Counted from the stretch's first letter, positions 1 through 9,391 are shown. The stretch is 64,000 bases of DNA from Cerrena zonata (GCA_038087015.1 JASBNA010000052.1:1-64000); one strand, 5' to 3'. Notes: generated by a model from the sequence alone, not told the origin. Translations and numbers: made by a program.

Positions 1-1047
1 GTGATTCAGTCTATGAAGACTTTGATTGTTAATGCAAGAAGATTAGGAATTCCATTAACATGTGACCAGCCTAATAGTTCGTTAAGTAGGTATAAGCAGA
101 TAGTGCTTCAGATCAATGCTTTAGACCAGATTGACACGGGAGCGGCTGGAGGTGAAAGCTTTTTGAATGATTATGTTATGAAATATGGAGAGAATAATCG
201 AGCTAAAAGACGATTAAATAGTACTGGGATTGCGAGTCAAAATATATGGGATGAGATCCCGGCTGAAGAAAATTCGATGGATCCCGATCCAACAGTATAT
301 GAAGATTTGAATAAAACAAGTAATGATCGTCAATCTACGAGACTCGAGGTTGCAGAAGCAATTGATCAGTTATGGAAATACGATTCAGGTATTCAAATGT
401 GCCATAAGAGATCCAACGAGTTTCAGTTAGAGTCAAGCACCACATACTACTTTGAAAATATATTTAAATTTAGTAACCCTCTGTACTTATGCTCAGATAT
501 GGATATTTTAAAAGGTAGGATCAAAACTACTGGTATCACCGAAACTGATTTCAATATAAAAAAATTTAAGTTCAAAGTTTTAGATGCTGGAGGCCAGAGG
601 TCTGAAAGAAAGAAATGGATCCATTGTTTTGAAAATATAACCGCTGTCTTATTCGTGTTGGCAATTAGTGAATATGATCAAACGTTATTTGAGGATGAAA
701 AAGTTAATAGAATCCATGAGGCAATCATATTATTTGATTCTTTATGCAATTCTCGTTGGTTTAAAAACACTCCATTTATTTTATTTCTAAACAAGATTGA
801 TATTTTCGAAGCCAAATTATATAAATCTCCTTTGAAAAACTATTTCCCTGATTATAATGGGAAACCAACTGATGTTGATGAAGCGATTAATTTCTTCGAG
901 GTTAATTTCTTGAAATTGAACCGCTCAAATAAACCAATATATGTTCACCGTACTTGTGCAACCGATACAAAATCAATGAAGTTCGTGTTATCTGCCGTCA
1001 CTGATTTAGTCGTACAACTGAGTTTGAAAAAAAGTGGTATCATATAA
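1..1047 (+). CDS. GPA1: G-protein alpha subunit, Gpa1/Cag1-like (5' end outside window)
   Basis: This is the C-terminal 348 residues of a heterotrimeric G-alpha subunit. It runs open from base 1, where the first codon is GTG for an internal valine, so the N-terminus with the P-loop lies outside the window. Visible motifs are switch I (KTTGITETDF), switch II (DAGGQRSERKKW), the NKID guanine-specificity motif and the TCAT box. The protein ends KKSGII, close to the KKIGII end of yeast Gpa1, and has no pertussis-toxin cysteine. A long insert before switch I (about residues 45-105 of the fragment) is typical of Gpa1 rather than Gpa2. In the family this protein couples the mating-pheromone receptor to the MAPK pathway. 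A CTG codon at 1018-1020, near the C-terminus, is probably serine. Confidence 0.93.
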   Translation: MIQSMKTLIVNARRLGIPLTCDQPNSSLSRYKQIVLQINALDQIDTGAAGGESFLNDYVMKYGENNRAKRRLNSTGIASQNIWDEIPAEENSMDPDPTVYEDLNKTSNDRQSTRLEVAEAIDQLWKYDSGIQMCHKRSNEFQLESSTTYYFENIFKFSNPLYLCSDMDILKGRIKTTGITETDFNIKKFKFKVLDAGGQRSERKKWIHCFENITAVLFVLAISEYDQTLFEDEKVNRIHEAIILFDSLCNSRWFKNTPFILFLNKIDIFEAKLYKSPLKNYFPDYNGKPTDVDEAINFFEVNFLKLNRSNKPIYVHRTCATDTKSMKFVLSAVTDLVVQLSLKKSGII

Positions 1048-1485
1048 CATTTTAATCTACGATATTGTCTATTTTATTCTTTCCTTTTTTTTTTTAGAAA
1101 TTCTGTTTATTGACTCCAAGACTAAAGATATTAATAATTTTTATTTGTATAACAAAGTATTATGTAATACTGAAAAGAAGAAACTCTTCAATACATATAA
1201 TGGTTTTAAGAAACGAACATGAGAGAATAAAAAGTGGAATAAGTTAAGATAATAATAATAATAATAAAAAGATAATGAATAGTATGAACAAGATGAAAAT
1301 CAACAAAACCAAGTAAGGTAAAATATAATAATCACTTGAAGTAAAAGTTGATTGTTTGGAATAAATTAAGTTTATATGGATGTAATTGTTTGTAATTGTA
1401 ACAACTTACAAAAACAAATCTTATATGAAATTTTTTGGGATTTATTTATATATATATATGACTTTCTTTAAATTATGTTTATCGA
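1048..1485. other. Convergent intergenic region, GPA1/COR1 3' flanks
   Basis: The two flanking genes converge here, so the stretch should hold only 3' UTRs and terminators. It is very AT-rich, with an (ATA)n microsatellite around 1247-1266 and a short (AT) run near 1447-1458. I see no credible gene or RNA. Confidence 0.6.
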
Positions 1486-2826
1486 TTACCATCTCATCAT
1501 GGCCATTTCGTTTCTCCATCTCATGTAATCTAACAAACCTTCAATTTGACCAGTACCGGAGATAACAATATCTTTATCCCATAAGGCAACTTGAGCCCAA
1601 GCTTTAACATCTTTGGTTTGAATAGAATCAATTTTTTCCAAAATTTCTTTAACAGAAGATCTGTAACCTTGTAATAAGACTTTAGTAGCAATATCACTAG
1701 TGATAGCTTTAGAAGAGTTTAATTCGGCTAATATAGCGGTTTTAACATTGGCTTTAGCACGAGCAACTTCAGCATCACTAATAGAAATAGATAATCTATT
1801 CCATTCTTTCAAAGTGAAATGAATAAATTCATCAACAGATTCAACGTTTGAAATTTCAGCATTGAAACCCCATAAACCAGTATCGGAATAAGAAGTAGAG
1901 AAATGAGAATATTTATCAACAATATGATAATCTTGAACAATTGAAGCTAATTTAGCAGAAGTAAATTTAGCATTTGCCTTTTGGTGATCAAAATCACCAA
2001 AACAAGCAGCTGCAACTTTAGAAACATAGTAAGCTGGAGAAGATAAACCTTCACCTTGAGCAGCAAAAGTAATATAAGCTTTTGGTAAAGTATCATCTCT
2101 CATTCTAACTTCAGAACCTAAGAAAGAAGCTGGTTTAATTTCAGGTTTTATACCTTGTTCAACTTTTAATGAACCTTCAAGAGCTTCAACCAATTTTTCA
2201 TGGGAAAAGTTACCAGAACCAGCAATAACGACATTAGAACTAACTAAATGTTTATTCAATAAACGTTCAGAATCTTGAACTTCTAAATTCTTAATTGAAT
2301 CGGCACTACCTAAAACTGGTAAACCCAAGGAATAACCTTGGAAAGCAGATGCATTTAAATGTTCAGTGATCATTTTTTGTGGGATTGATTCTAATTTTTC
2401 ACCTTGAGCAATTAATTGTTTTTTATGTTGTTCAAGATCAGCTTTACTTAAGATTTCACTAGTATTAGAAACAATTTTTGATAAGAGTTTAGCTGCTTCA
2501 ATTACATTGTCATTGGTAGTTTCGGCAACCAAACCATTCAATTCTCTGGTGTTTTCAGTGGATAAAAGAACACCGTTATTGAAACCATTTGATAATACAT
2601 TGGCAGTTAAAGCTGATAAACCATTATTATATTGATGTTCAGCTCTAGAACCAGCACCAAAATAAACCCCTAAAGTTGATGAGTTAGCATTTGGATTGGT
2701 TTCAGTAGCTAAAGTAACACCGTTACCCAAAGTAGTATATTTGGTTTGGGAATTGGCAGTAGCTATAAAACGACGGGAAGTCAAGGTTTTCAAATTTGAA
2801 CGAAGGGTAGATCCACGAATCATCAT
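1486..2826 (-). CDS. COR1: Cytochrome bc1 complex core subunit 1
   Basis: 446-residue M16-family protein very similar to yeast Cor1 along its whole length. Shared blocks include FLGSEVRMRDDTLPKA, DTGLWGF, FTLKEWNRLSIS and the C-terminal GQIEGLLDYMR...MMRW. The first 20 or so residues are basic and serine-rich, fitting a mitochondrial presequence. The HxxEH zinc motif of active processing peptidases is absent (YNNGLSALTANVL stands there), as expected for a structural core protein. It sits on the matrix side of complex III of the inner membrane. Two adjacent ATGs start the ORF; the upstream one is taken. A CCAAT box lies about 230 bp upstream. Confidence 0.96.
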   Translation of the reverse strand: MMIRGSTLRSNLKTLTSRRFIATANSQTKYTTLGNGVTLATETNPNANSSTLGVYFGAGSRAEHQYNNGLSALTANVLSNGFNNGVLLSTENTRELNGLVAETTNDNVIEAAKLLSKIVSNTSEILSKADLEQHKKQLIAQGEKLESIPQKMITEHLNASAFQGYSLGLPVLGSADSIKNLEVQDSERLLNKHLVSSNVVIAGSGNFSHEKLVEALEGSLKVEQGIKPEIKPASFLGSEVRMRDDTLPKAYITFAAQGEGLSSPAYYVSKVAAACFGDFDHQKANAKFTSAKLASIVQDYHIVDKYSHFSTSYSDTGLWGFNAEISNVESVDEFIHFTLKEWNRLSISISDAEVARAKANVKTAILAELNSSKAITSDIATKVLLQGYRSSVKEILEKIDSIQTKDVKAWAQVALWDKDIVISGTGQIEGLLDYMRWRNEMAMMRW

Positions 2827-3058
2827 CTTACTATATTAAAACTATCTATGAAGTGATTTTCTAACAAGCACGTATCTAGTATGGCACTGGTGAACAACAA
2901 ATTAGATTTAACCTTGAATATATATAATATCTTCTAAAGTAGTTGATCTTTTTAGATTTTCCTCTTGTTTTTGGTTCGGTATAGTCTTTTTGTCTGTTCT
3001 CTAAGTAAAAAAAAAAAAAAAGGTGTGAAAAATTTTAATAGTGCGCACCGAAAAACAG

Positions 3059-3063
3059 CCAAT
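3059..3063. promoter_or_regulatory. CCAAT box (possible HAP site) upstream of COR1
   Basis: CCAAT lies about 233 bp upstream of the COR1 start codon. The HAP2/3/4/5 complex binds CCAAT and activates respiratory genes in yeasts. The motif is only five bases, so support comes mainly from the gene it precedes. Confidence 0.4.
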
Positions 3064-3187
3064 GAAAATTTGGGGAATTATTCTTTGCAAACGCAGTGGT
3101 ATTGTTTGGTGTATGGGTGTAGTGCGAGGTGTACGGAAGGTTTCTACAGGTACGGGTGTTTTCTTGTGAAGTTGCAGCCATTTTTAT

Positions 3188-4204
3188 TCAATAGTTATAC
3201 ATTGATAGTAAATCGGTGTCATCAGAGTAGAGGTCTAGGAAAGAGCTGTACTCGTTGCCTTTCGCTGAGCACTTGCGGATGTTGTCGAGGTTTCTGTTAA
3301 CGAGTCTGGGCCTAACAAAGTCTGAAGAAAGATTATCAAAATCGTGACGAGAACTGGGTAAACTACCGGTTGATACTCTAGCAGCCGTCAATGAGATATC
3401 ATTGTATATTTTGGTCCAAGGTTGGATTTCTAATACTGGGTCCCGGTCGTTTTCGTTATTAGCGGGGGAGCAGGGCCTTCTGGCGGTGCATCTGGTGCAA
3501 GGACAGGTCTTACGCTCAATACAGGATGGAGCACTTAGTTTGGACACAATTGATTGAACTCTGGATGGAGGCAAGGTCTTGTCTGACTTCCTGGGAGACT
3601 CAGGAGGGTCATTTTGTTCTGGCAGTGGGGTCAGCTTTGCCCAAGGGCTTTTGATGAATCGTCTAATGCTTTTTCCAGAAGGTATCTTCGGGAGTAAAGA
3701 TGGACTTAATAAAGAAAAAGTATTTAGAGAAGAAGCCGATAAGATTTTATCTTCAGCAGCTGCATCTTCTTCTTCTTCTTCTTCTTGGGCTTGGGCTTGT
3801 AGTGAAACCAAATCCGTAACGCTTTTCACTCTTCTCAAGGGCTGGGACTTCATAGGCGATCCTATGACGGTATCATCAAATCCACCAAATAATTTTTTAC
3901 CATTTCTTGATTCCAAATAATTTTCATAATCTTTTGGCTGGATGTTAAATCTTGATTTGTTATGTTTTTCAACCACCATAGCACTTGATTTATCTGGCTC
4001 GTAGCTCACCGATAGGAATTCGCCCGGCTTGATGAGGTACTTGTCATGTGGTAATGTTCTTAAGGAAATCAATTTTTGGTTTGGTAATTTTGTCTGAATA
4101 ACCCGGGGATTTTTATCAGTGCTATAATATTTTTGTCTATAGCTTATCTCCCAGTACCGTATTCGATACTGCACATCCTTATATAGTTCATGGAAAGTTG
4201 GCAT
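3188..4204 (-). CDS. Uncharacterised protein with Ser-rich linker and Cys cluster
   Basis: A 338-residue ORF with an ATG start that I cannot assign to a family. Residues 1-100 look folded and basic (VQYRIRYWEISYRQKYY; PHDKYLIKPGEFLSVSYEP). They are followed by a Glu/Ala run (EEEEEEDAAAE), a Ser/Pro-rich middle with several SP sites that could be phosphorylated, and a short cysteine cluster (CIERKTCPCTRCTARRPC) that might bind metal. The C-terminus is rich in Ser and Asp. No signal peptide or membrane segment is visible. The gene sits tail-to-head behind COR1 and in front of RSM7, with ordinary intergenic spacing on both sides. It may be lineage-specific. Confidence 0.75.
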   Translation of the reverse strand: MPTFHELYKDVQYRIRYWEISYRQKYYSTDKNPRVIQTKLPNQKLISLRTLPHDKYLIKPGEFLSVSYEPDKSSAMVVEKHNKSRFNIQPKDYENYLESRNGKKLFGGFDDTVIGSPMKSQPLRRVKSVTDLVSLQAQAQEEEEEEDAAAEDKILSASSLNTFSLLSPSLLPKIPSGKSIRRFIKSPWAKLTPLPEQNDPPESPRKSDKTLPPSRVQSIVSKLSAPSCIERKTCPCTRCTARRPCSPANNENDRDPVLEIQPWTKIYNDISLTAARVSTGSLPSSRHDFDNLSSDFVRPRLVNRNLDNIRKCSAKGNEYSSFLDLYSDDTDLLSMYNY

Positions 4205-4369
4205 TCTCCACGGTTTAACTAGCTATTAACGAAGGAATCCCCTAGTGTAATTTTTTGTGGATTAAAAGTTGCAAAATCAAGACGAAAAATCAAACCGAGT
4301 TAACCACAAAGTACTACATCAAGTCGATATTACATCAATATTATATTATATACAAGGTTAAATACAAGA

Positions 4370-5176
4370 CTAGATTCTCACGGTGGCTCTTTGAGAAACT
4401 GCAAGTTTGTGCATTTGAGCTTTCTTAGCATAACCAGCTGATTTACCATCATAAGCAGATAAGATTTCTTCAGCCAATCTAACCGAGAGGGTTGGGGATT
4501 TTTTATTTCTGGCCCCTTCCAAGATCCAAACGATGGCGTATTTATTTCTTTGTCTTGTAGTTAAAGGATATGGAACAGTTTTGTTTTTGGCAGTACCAGT
4601 TTTCTGAGTCTTGGTATCGGTTAATGGAGCCAATTTATCAATGGTTTCATATAAGACTTCCAAAGGATCTTTTCTAGTTTTTAAATAAACAATATATAAA
4701 GCACGATTTACTACTTTACGTGCACTGGATTTCTTACCGTGTCTCATAATCAAATTGACCATATTGTCAACTAACGGATCGCTTAGTAAAGGAACTTTGA
4801 TCGACTCAAATGATGCAACTTCGGCTAATTGCTCTTGGGTTGGAACAAACTGTGTTTCTTCCTTTAAAAATGGTTCGGGATTAACCAATTGTTGTAAATA
4901 AATCTCTTGTTTGGTTTCGGCATTGGTCTTCCCGGTTTTCAATTCATGAACGGCTTGCAACCACGAGTCGACATCTTCTTCGGTGATGGCCTCTTGGTCT
5001 ATAGGATAAACTTGGGCTGCCAAACTTATATCTTGACTTGCCTGTGGAGTTGATGATGTGCTTGAGTTCTGTCTAATGAATGTTGATGCAAAGGTTCTGG
5101 TGTAATTTATGCTTCTTGGTGCGCATATCCTACTTATAGGAGCGTATAACTGCCTTGAAACCCTTAATAATGACAT
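4370..5176 (-). CDS. RSM7: Mitochondrial small-subunit ribosomal protein uS7m
   Basis: 268-residue protein whose C-terminal half (about residues 125-268) is a uS7 domain: DPLVDNMVNLIMRHGKKSSARK, LEVLYETIDKLAP and the terminal AVSQRATVRI. The N-terminal 50 residues are rich in Arg, Ser and Thr and look like a mitochondrial targeting sequence. uS7m binds the 3' major domain of the small-subunit rRNA and nucleates the head of the mitoribosome. Length is close to yeast Rsm7. A GAAAAATT element (RGE-like) lies about 54 bp upstream of the start, similar to MRP2 in this window. Confidence 0.93.
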   Translation of the reverse strand: MSLLRVSRQLYAPISRICAPRSINYTRTFASTFIRQNSSTSSTPQASQDISLAAQVYPIDQEAITEEDVDSWLQAVHELKTGKTNAETKQEIYLQQLVNPEPFLKEETQFVPTQEQLAEVASFESIKVPLLSDPLVDNMVNLIMRHGKKSSARKVVNRALYIVYLKTRKDPLEVLYETIDKLAPLTDTKTQKTGTAKNKTVPYPLTTRQRNKYAIVWILEGARNKKSPTLSVRLAEEILSAYDGKSAGYAKKAQMHKLAVSQRATVRI

Positions 5177-5835
5177 TATCCTGTTAAACTTGTCAGTATT
5201 CGTAAATCAAATATCCAAAGCTTTGATGGAATTTTTCAAAAACTTAATTTTTTTTTTCACTTTTTTTCTTTATTTGTGTACTTAGTGCTGTTAATTACGC
5301 ACACTCAACCGGGGACTTCGCGTAATACTCAGCACATACCAGTTGCAATGGTATTTTACAAACACTACAAAGGACGAAGGTGAAGAGCTTAGAAAGATCA
5401 AGAGGGAATACGGGTGATGTGGCTAGATATGGGTGCTGGCCTTTGACCAAACACGCAAGCATACCGTTGCCGTAGGTCTTCGCATCTCGATCTGACCTGA
5501 TTTTGGACCTCGACAGTCGCCAGATACTAGTTTAGGGTAGACCCATGGGAGAGAAAGTATGATTCAATAGGTTTTGGTAGTAGTAGTTTATAGACGGTGT
5601 AGGTTCAGTTATGTATTTTGCAGCATTGTAAGTGAAACTGTTAGTACTGGATTGAGATCGCGATTTGCTGGAAAAGACTTCAAAACGTCTAACCGATTGA
5701 GTAACATTCACACGATCGACTGACAAGTGAAGTGTTGATTCTGCAAGAGCTGTACGAGAAGAAACCAACCCCAGGTACTGTTAATAGATTGTGTCAGTGG
5801 CTATCAACAATTGTGTGTGTGTGTTTAACAAAGAA
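5177..5835. other. Divergent promoter region RSM7/PSY4
   Basis: Both genes are transcribed outward from this stretch. AATTTTTC at 5230-5237 and a T-rich run near 5247-5270 lie just upstream of RSM7. A short (GT)n run at about 5811-5823 sits immediately in front of the PSY4 ATG. An antisense ORF at 5532-5768 shows no protein-like features and is not accepted. Confidence 0.5.
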
Positions 5836-6732
5836 ATGATAGCGATACCTCCATTAGACCCTGATCTTGAAAAGTTTTTGACTAAGATCGTTGAAAGCAA
5901 ACAGTATGTGCCACGCTCGAGCTTGGAATGGGGACAAGATATACTACCACGAATAATAGCGAGGATTGAGTCGATGAGTGCTGCTAGCCAAAATGGAGAG
6001 AAATATGCACCAAGACCAGAAGGAATCAATTTACCAGAATCCATCGTGAAATCAAAAGATAAAATTGTCAGAAACTTACAAGGGGACTTTGGTGAAAGCC
6101 CTCCATTCACCATTCAGAGGATTTCGGAATTACTTATCGATCCCAAAGGACAAGGCTATATATTGGATAATAACGTTCAATTATTCAAGTATTTCAATTC
6201 TCTTACCAAATTGTTTGTTGTTTCGTCAAGTATAATCGACTTCCCCCCACCTACTTTCGAAACGAATAAGAAGAAAGGTCCGAGACTGGTTTTAAATGGC
6301 ACTGAGAAGCTTCCTGAATCCATTTCTTTAATCAAGATTCCTTGGCTTGGTGAGTTCAAGTCCAACGACAAAGAACATGAAAATAAAGGAAATGGCACTA
6401 ACGAAAACGATGATAAAGAAAACGATGATAAAGAAAACGATGATAAAGAAAACGATGATAAAGAAAATGAACAAAATGAACAAAATGAAACGTCATTACT
6501 AGAGCCAATACTGGTGGAATGTGAAAGTAAGGAAACATCAAGAAGAAAAAGAGACGACTCTTTTGAAGATGAGGATACTTCGACCAGTCCTTCTAATGGT
6601 TATAAGAAATCAAAACCAAATGATTCAAGTCCCATGTCATCGGATAATTCCAGTGATAAATCAGATACTACGTTAGAACTTGTTGAAAAGTCACCCGAAT
6701 CAAAGGCCAAGAATGAATCTCTACAAGGCTAA
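5836..6732 (+). CDS. PSY4: Protein phosphatase 4 regulatory subunit 2
   Basis: 298-residue PPP4R2-family protein. The N-terminal 150 residues carry the family signature PPFTIQRISELLIDP, followed by KYFNSLTKLFVVSSSIIDFPPPT. The rest is an acidic, Ser-rich disordered tail. Psy4 is the regulatory subunit of the Psy2-Pph3 phosphatase, which removes gamma-H2A phosphorylation and ends the DNA-damage checkpoint. I start it at the ATG at 5836. The reading frame is open a further 15 codons upstream, but only with GTG codons, and those residues do not resemble the family. Residues about 190-209 are four tandem NDDKE-type repeats. Confidence 0.85.
   Translation: MIAIPPLDPDLEKFLTKIVESKQYVPRSSLEWGQDILPRIIARIESMSAASQNGEKYAPRPEGINLPESIVKSKDKIVRNLQGDFGESPPFTIQRISELLIDPKGQGYILDNNVQLFKYFNSLTKLFVVSSSIIDFPPPTFETNKKKGPRLVLNGTEKLPESISLIKIPWLGEFKSNDKEHENKGNGTNENDDKENDDKENDDKENDDKENEQNEQNETSLLEPILVECESKETSRRKRDDSFEDEDTSTSPSNGYKKSKPNDSSPMSSDNSSDKSDTTLELVEKSPESKAKNESLQG
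6403..6462 (+). repeat. 15-bp in-frame tandem repeat in PSY4, 4 copies
   Basis: Four perfect head-to-tail copies of GAAAACGATGATAAA, encoding repeated E-N-D-D-K, followed by shorter Asn/Glu/Gln repeats. It lies in the disordered tail, so copy number can vary without breaking the frame. Confidence 0.95.
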
Positions 6733-6911
6733 TCTAAACCCCAACTTCATTTGTATATTAGAACACCTCTTAATGATCATCATGAACCAAAAATCTTGTA
6801 AAACTACAACTTTAATTAATAATTATAAATCGTTGTGAATTTAAAAAAAGATCCTAATGTAAGCGAAGAAATGAAAAGTAATCGTCAATCGTAATGAAAC
6901 CGAGAAGAAAG

Positions 6912-8078
6912 TCAAGGAGACCTTGATCTAGTTCTAGTTCTTGACCCACCACGTTCATAGTCCCGGCTGCGGGATTCGTATCTTGGAAGATAGGAATCAG
7001 TATTTGGTCTTCTATTTCCAGATTCTTGACGTGGAACATAACTGCTTCGTTCAGCATAGTATCCCATTGCTGGGCGAGAAATACTCGGCCTTGATGTTCT
7101 CCCGCTCTTAGGAGGAGGAAGATGCAGTGGAGCAGCATACTTATACAGATTCCGTGGATTCGATACATAGTTAGATTTTTTATTGGCTAAGCCATTTCTT
7201 CTCAGGTTCACTCTTGGGTGATTTCTTCGGTTATCGTACTTTGGTATAAAATCACCTTCCAATAATTTATGCTGAGCAATTAAGCTGTTATCGATATTTT
7301 CATAAACCACCTTCCATTTCCCATTACGGGGACCTTTATCTTCTTCAAAAATCCATTGATTAATCACCTTCACGGGAATGTAATCCACATATAGTTCCAA
7401 TCTTTCAACCTTGAATTCACGAGGCTCCTCAGGCTGTTTCGCCGGAGGTTCGATTAAAGTGGGGGAACGTTCACGACAGTCATCATCAAGGTCAATTTCT
7501 TCAGGATCTTGGATATGAGTAACCAAGTCAGACTGCGATTCTCGATATTTGTTTAGCAGTTCTTCATATTCTACCAACTCAGTGGAGTAACGATCGTGTT
7601 CTCTCTGTTCAAATTCTCTTTTCAACTTCAAATCTTCATCTGGAAATGGGTACGTACTTGCATTCAAACGGTTCCGTATATAAACCGCAGCATTTTCTGA
7701 ATTGAGCAATACAATACCATGGGTTCTAGTTCTATTCAACCATGCTCGTTCAACAGCGTATTCCATGCCAGAGACATTAGTCTCATTAGCAAAATCTGCC
7801 GTCAACTGCTTTAAATAATTTTGAAAGCCAATTGCATTCAAGGGACGACGCAAATTGCCAATAAACAAGGCTCTGGTGACGTTGAATATTGGGGTCTCAA
7901 CAACTTCATAGACCACTTCCTCCTGCGGCTCAATCTCCAGTGATTGTTGAAGGCCAAGGTGATCAATTGGCTCGGTTTTGGCTGATGATGGCTTATCGTC
8001 ATTGTCACCATCGGAACGGTGGTCTTTTGCGAAAAGTTCGTCTTTTCTATCGAATTCAGGACTGCCGATGTCACTCAT
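6912..8078 (-). CDS. RRM-like protein with C-terminal RS tail (acinus-like)
   Basis: 388-residue protein. Residues 64-160 resemble the RRM of acinus: the order TRALFIGNLRRPL, then a Trp, then THGIVLLNSENAAVYIRNRLN, then YPFPDEDLKLKREF follows the acinus arrangement of NLxRP, the buried Trp, SHCFVTYS and the post-RRM Pro segment. A charged linker (about 160-230) follows, then a conserved-looking block (VERLELYVDYIPVKVINQW). The final 90 residues are rich in Arg, Ser, Tyr and Pro and end RTRTRSRSP, an RS-type tail. In other eukaryotes acinus belongs to the ASAP/PSAP complexes and works with the splicing and exon-junction machinery. The RRM/RS architecture is seen directly; the acinus name is inference. 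Confidence 0.72.
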   Translation of the reverse strand: MSDIGSPEFDRKDELFAKDHRSDGDNDDKPSSAKTEPIDHLGLQQSLEIEPQEEVVYEVVETPIFNVTRALFIGNLRRPLNAIGFQNYLKQLTADFANETNVSGMEYAVERAWLNRTRTHGIVLLNSENAAVYIRNRLNASTYPFPDEDLKLKREFEQREHDRYSTELVEYEELLNKYRESQSDLVTHIQDPEEIDLDDDCRERSPTLIEPPAKQPEEPREFKVERLELYVDYIPVKVINQWIFEEDKGPRNGKWKVVYENIDNSLIAQHKLLEGDFIPKYDNRRNHPRVNLRRNGLANKKSNYVSNPRNLYKYAAPLHLPPPKSGRTSRPSISRPAMGYYAERSSYVPRQESGNRRPNTDSYLPRYESRSRDYERGGSRTRTRSRSP

Positions 8079-8639
8079 CTTCTTTGCATGATTGTTGGAT
8101 CTTGCTTAGTCGTTATGTACGTATGATGTTTTAAAACGCGCAGCTATCTGTCAAATATTTAAGCAGCAAAATGAACCTTGTTGCAACAAAATTATCTCTG
8201 AACTTCAAAAATCCTTGAGAGACAAAGGGAAACAAGCTATTTATATCGACGATTACAAGTATGCAAAATGTCGACAATGTCCAGAGATTGTGTGAGTATG
8301 AGTGTTTTTTTTTTTTTTTTTGGAAATTTTCACGATAAAATCGTAGTTTCCAACATAAGAACTTCGCCTGCATCTTCTTTTTTCTTTTTTTTGGTGTTGT
8401 TCTCCTTTCTTTCGTTAGAAGTTGCTTCGTAAGTTTTCCAGGTTAAGCATTGAACCTGCAACAATTGCAATGGGGCAACTTGTATGGCTCGAATGCAGGG
8501 AAATGATGGTCTGTGACCCGAAAGAGCTTGACGGGACCCTTTTACAGAAGAACAATTCATTTCTATGAGCTACGAAGACAATTTAGGACGGGAGAGTTGT
8601 GAATTATTCTATATACAAAGGAAATGAAAAGAGGACGGC
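8079..8639. other. Intergenic region between the RRM/RS gene and SDH4
   Basis: Holds the promoter of the RRM/RS gene and the 3' flank of SDH4. There is a T run at about 8305-8322. Short antisense ORFs are present but lack any recognisable protein character. The segment GGCTCGAATGC near 8486 resembles a tRNA B box weakly, without an A box. Nothing firm is seen. Confidence 0.5.
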
Positions 8640-9152
8640 TTAAGCACCCCAAAGACTTGCAATCAAATCGAAAAGACCGTTACTGGTTGTTTCTAAAAGA
8701 TAAATACCGTATAAACCAACAAAAGTACCTAAAGATAATAATTTACAAGCCACGCCATGCCAAATTCCATAAACTCTTTTTGGGATATAATCAATGATAC
8801 AAGCTTTAAACCCCGATTGACAGTGTACTAAAAGAGTCACACAGAAGGTTGCGTCAATAATAGGATGATTAACTCCTCCGATGAAAGGAACCATTAACAA
8901 GGGAACCAACGCAGTGGAAACCATACGTTCGTATGCCCAATGATAGCTACCCTCGTAAGGATCAGATTGTGGAGGTTTATAAGGCTCATTAACGGTATCA
9001 ACGATGAATCCTGGAGGTTGTTCAATTTTCTTCAACTTTGAAAAGTCTGGTTTCAAGGATATTAATCTGCGTGCATGGATCGGTTGTTGAAGCAAAGTTC
9101 TTCTTATTATTCCAGTAGACATAGAGGCCCCCGACCTAATGGATAGAAACAT
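8640..9152 (-). CDS. SDH4: Succinate dehydrogenase membrane anchor subunit (CybS)
   Basis: 170-residue protein with an N-terminal basic presequence (to about residue 33) and three hydrophobic segments at about 78-95, 100-116 and 134-155. The block HCQSGFKACIIDYIPKRVYG matches yeast Sdh4. Cys111 stands where the Sdh4 heme-ligand cysteine is expected, and Asp121-Tyr122 ten residues on matches the ubiquinone-site DY pair. Together with Sdh3 it anchors complex II in the inner membrane and passes electrons to ubiquinone. The promoter contains a four-copy CCTACTAATTA tandem repeat 123-168 bp upstream. Confidence 0.94.
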   Translation of the reverse strand: MFLSIRSGASMSTGIIRRTLLQQPIHARRLISLKPDFSKLKKIEQPPGFIVDTVNEPYKPPQSDPYEGSYHWAYERMVSTALVPLLMVPFIGGVNHPIIDATFCVTLLVHCQSGFKACIIDYIPKRVYGIWHGVACKLLSLGTFVGLYGIYLLETTSNGLFDLIASLWGA

Positions 9153-9274
9153 AATATCGACTGTAGACTGGAGATGGATGCTGAATCACATATATACTTG
9201 AAAAAAAAAAAATTGAAAATAACAAGAAGAGAAAATATTGAAAAATTGTACTGCGGTACTGGTGTTCTGTCAAG

Positions 9275-9320
9275 CCTACTAATTAACCTACTAATTACCT
9301 ACTAATTACCTACTAATTAA
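9275..9320. repeat. 11-12 bp tandem repeat, 4 copies, SDH4 promoter
   Basis: Four consecutive copies of CCTACTAATTA; the first and last copies carry an extra A. It lies between the 3' end of MRP2 and the SDH4 start, 123-168 bp upstream of SDH4. Each copy contains TAATTA, the core of many homeodomain sites. Confidence 0.92.
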
Positions 9321-9391
9321 CGGTCTACATCAAGAGATACTAATGATAAATATTATTATACAGCTATTTACAAAAAATTAAACAAGTCGAA

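Noticed and set aside
2965..3300. 111-codon plus-strand frame overlapping the 3' end of the unknown gene
   Set aside because: Shadow of the minus-strand gene and its flank; Lys run from a poly(A) tract.
5532..5768. 78-codon minus-strand frame upstream of PSY4
   Set aside because: No recognisable character and it lies in the divergent promoter region.
8480..8495. tRNA B-box-like GGCTCGAATGC
   Set aside because: No matching A box or acceptor stem within tRNA distance; similar weak hits elsewhere also failed.
8330..8560. 76-codon minus-strand frame between SDH4 and the RRM gene
   Set aside because: Ends in Lys-rich translation of an A/T run; no family; too little support.
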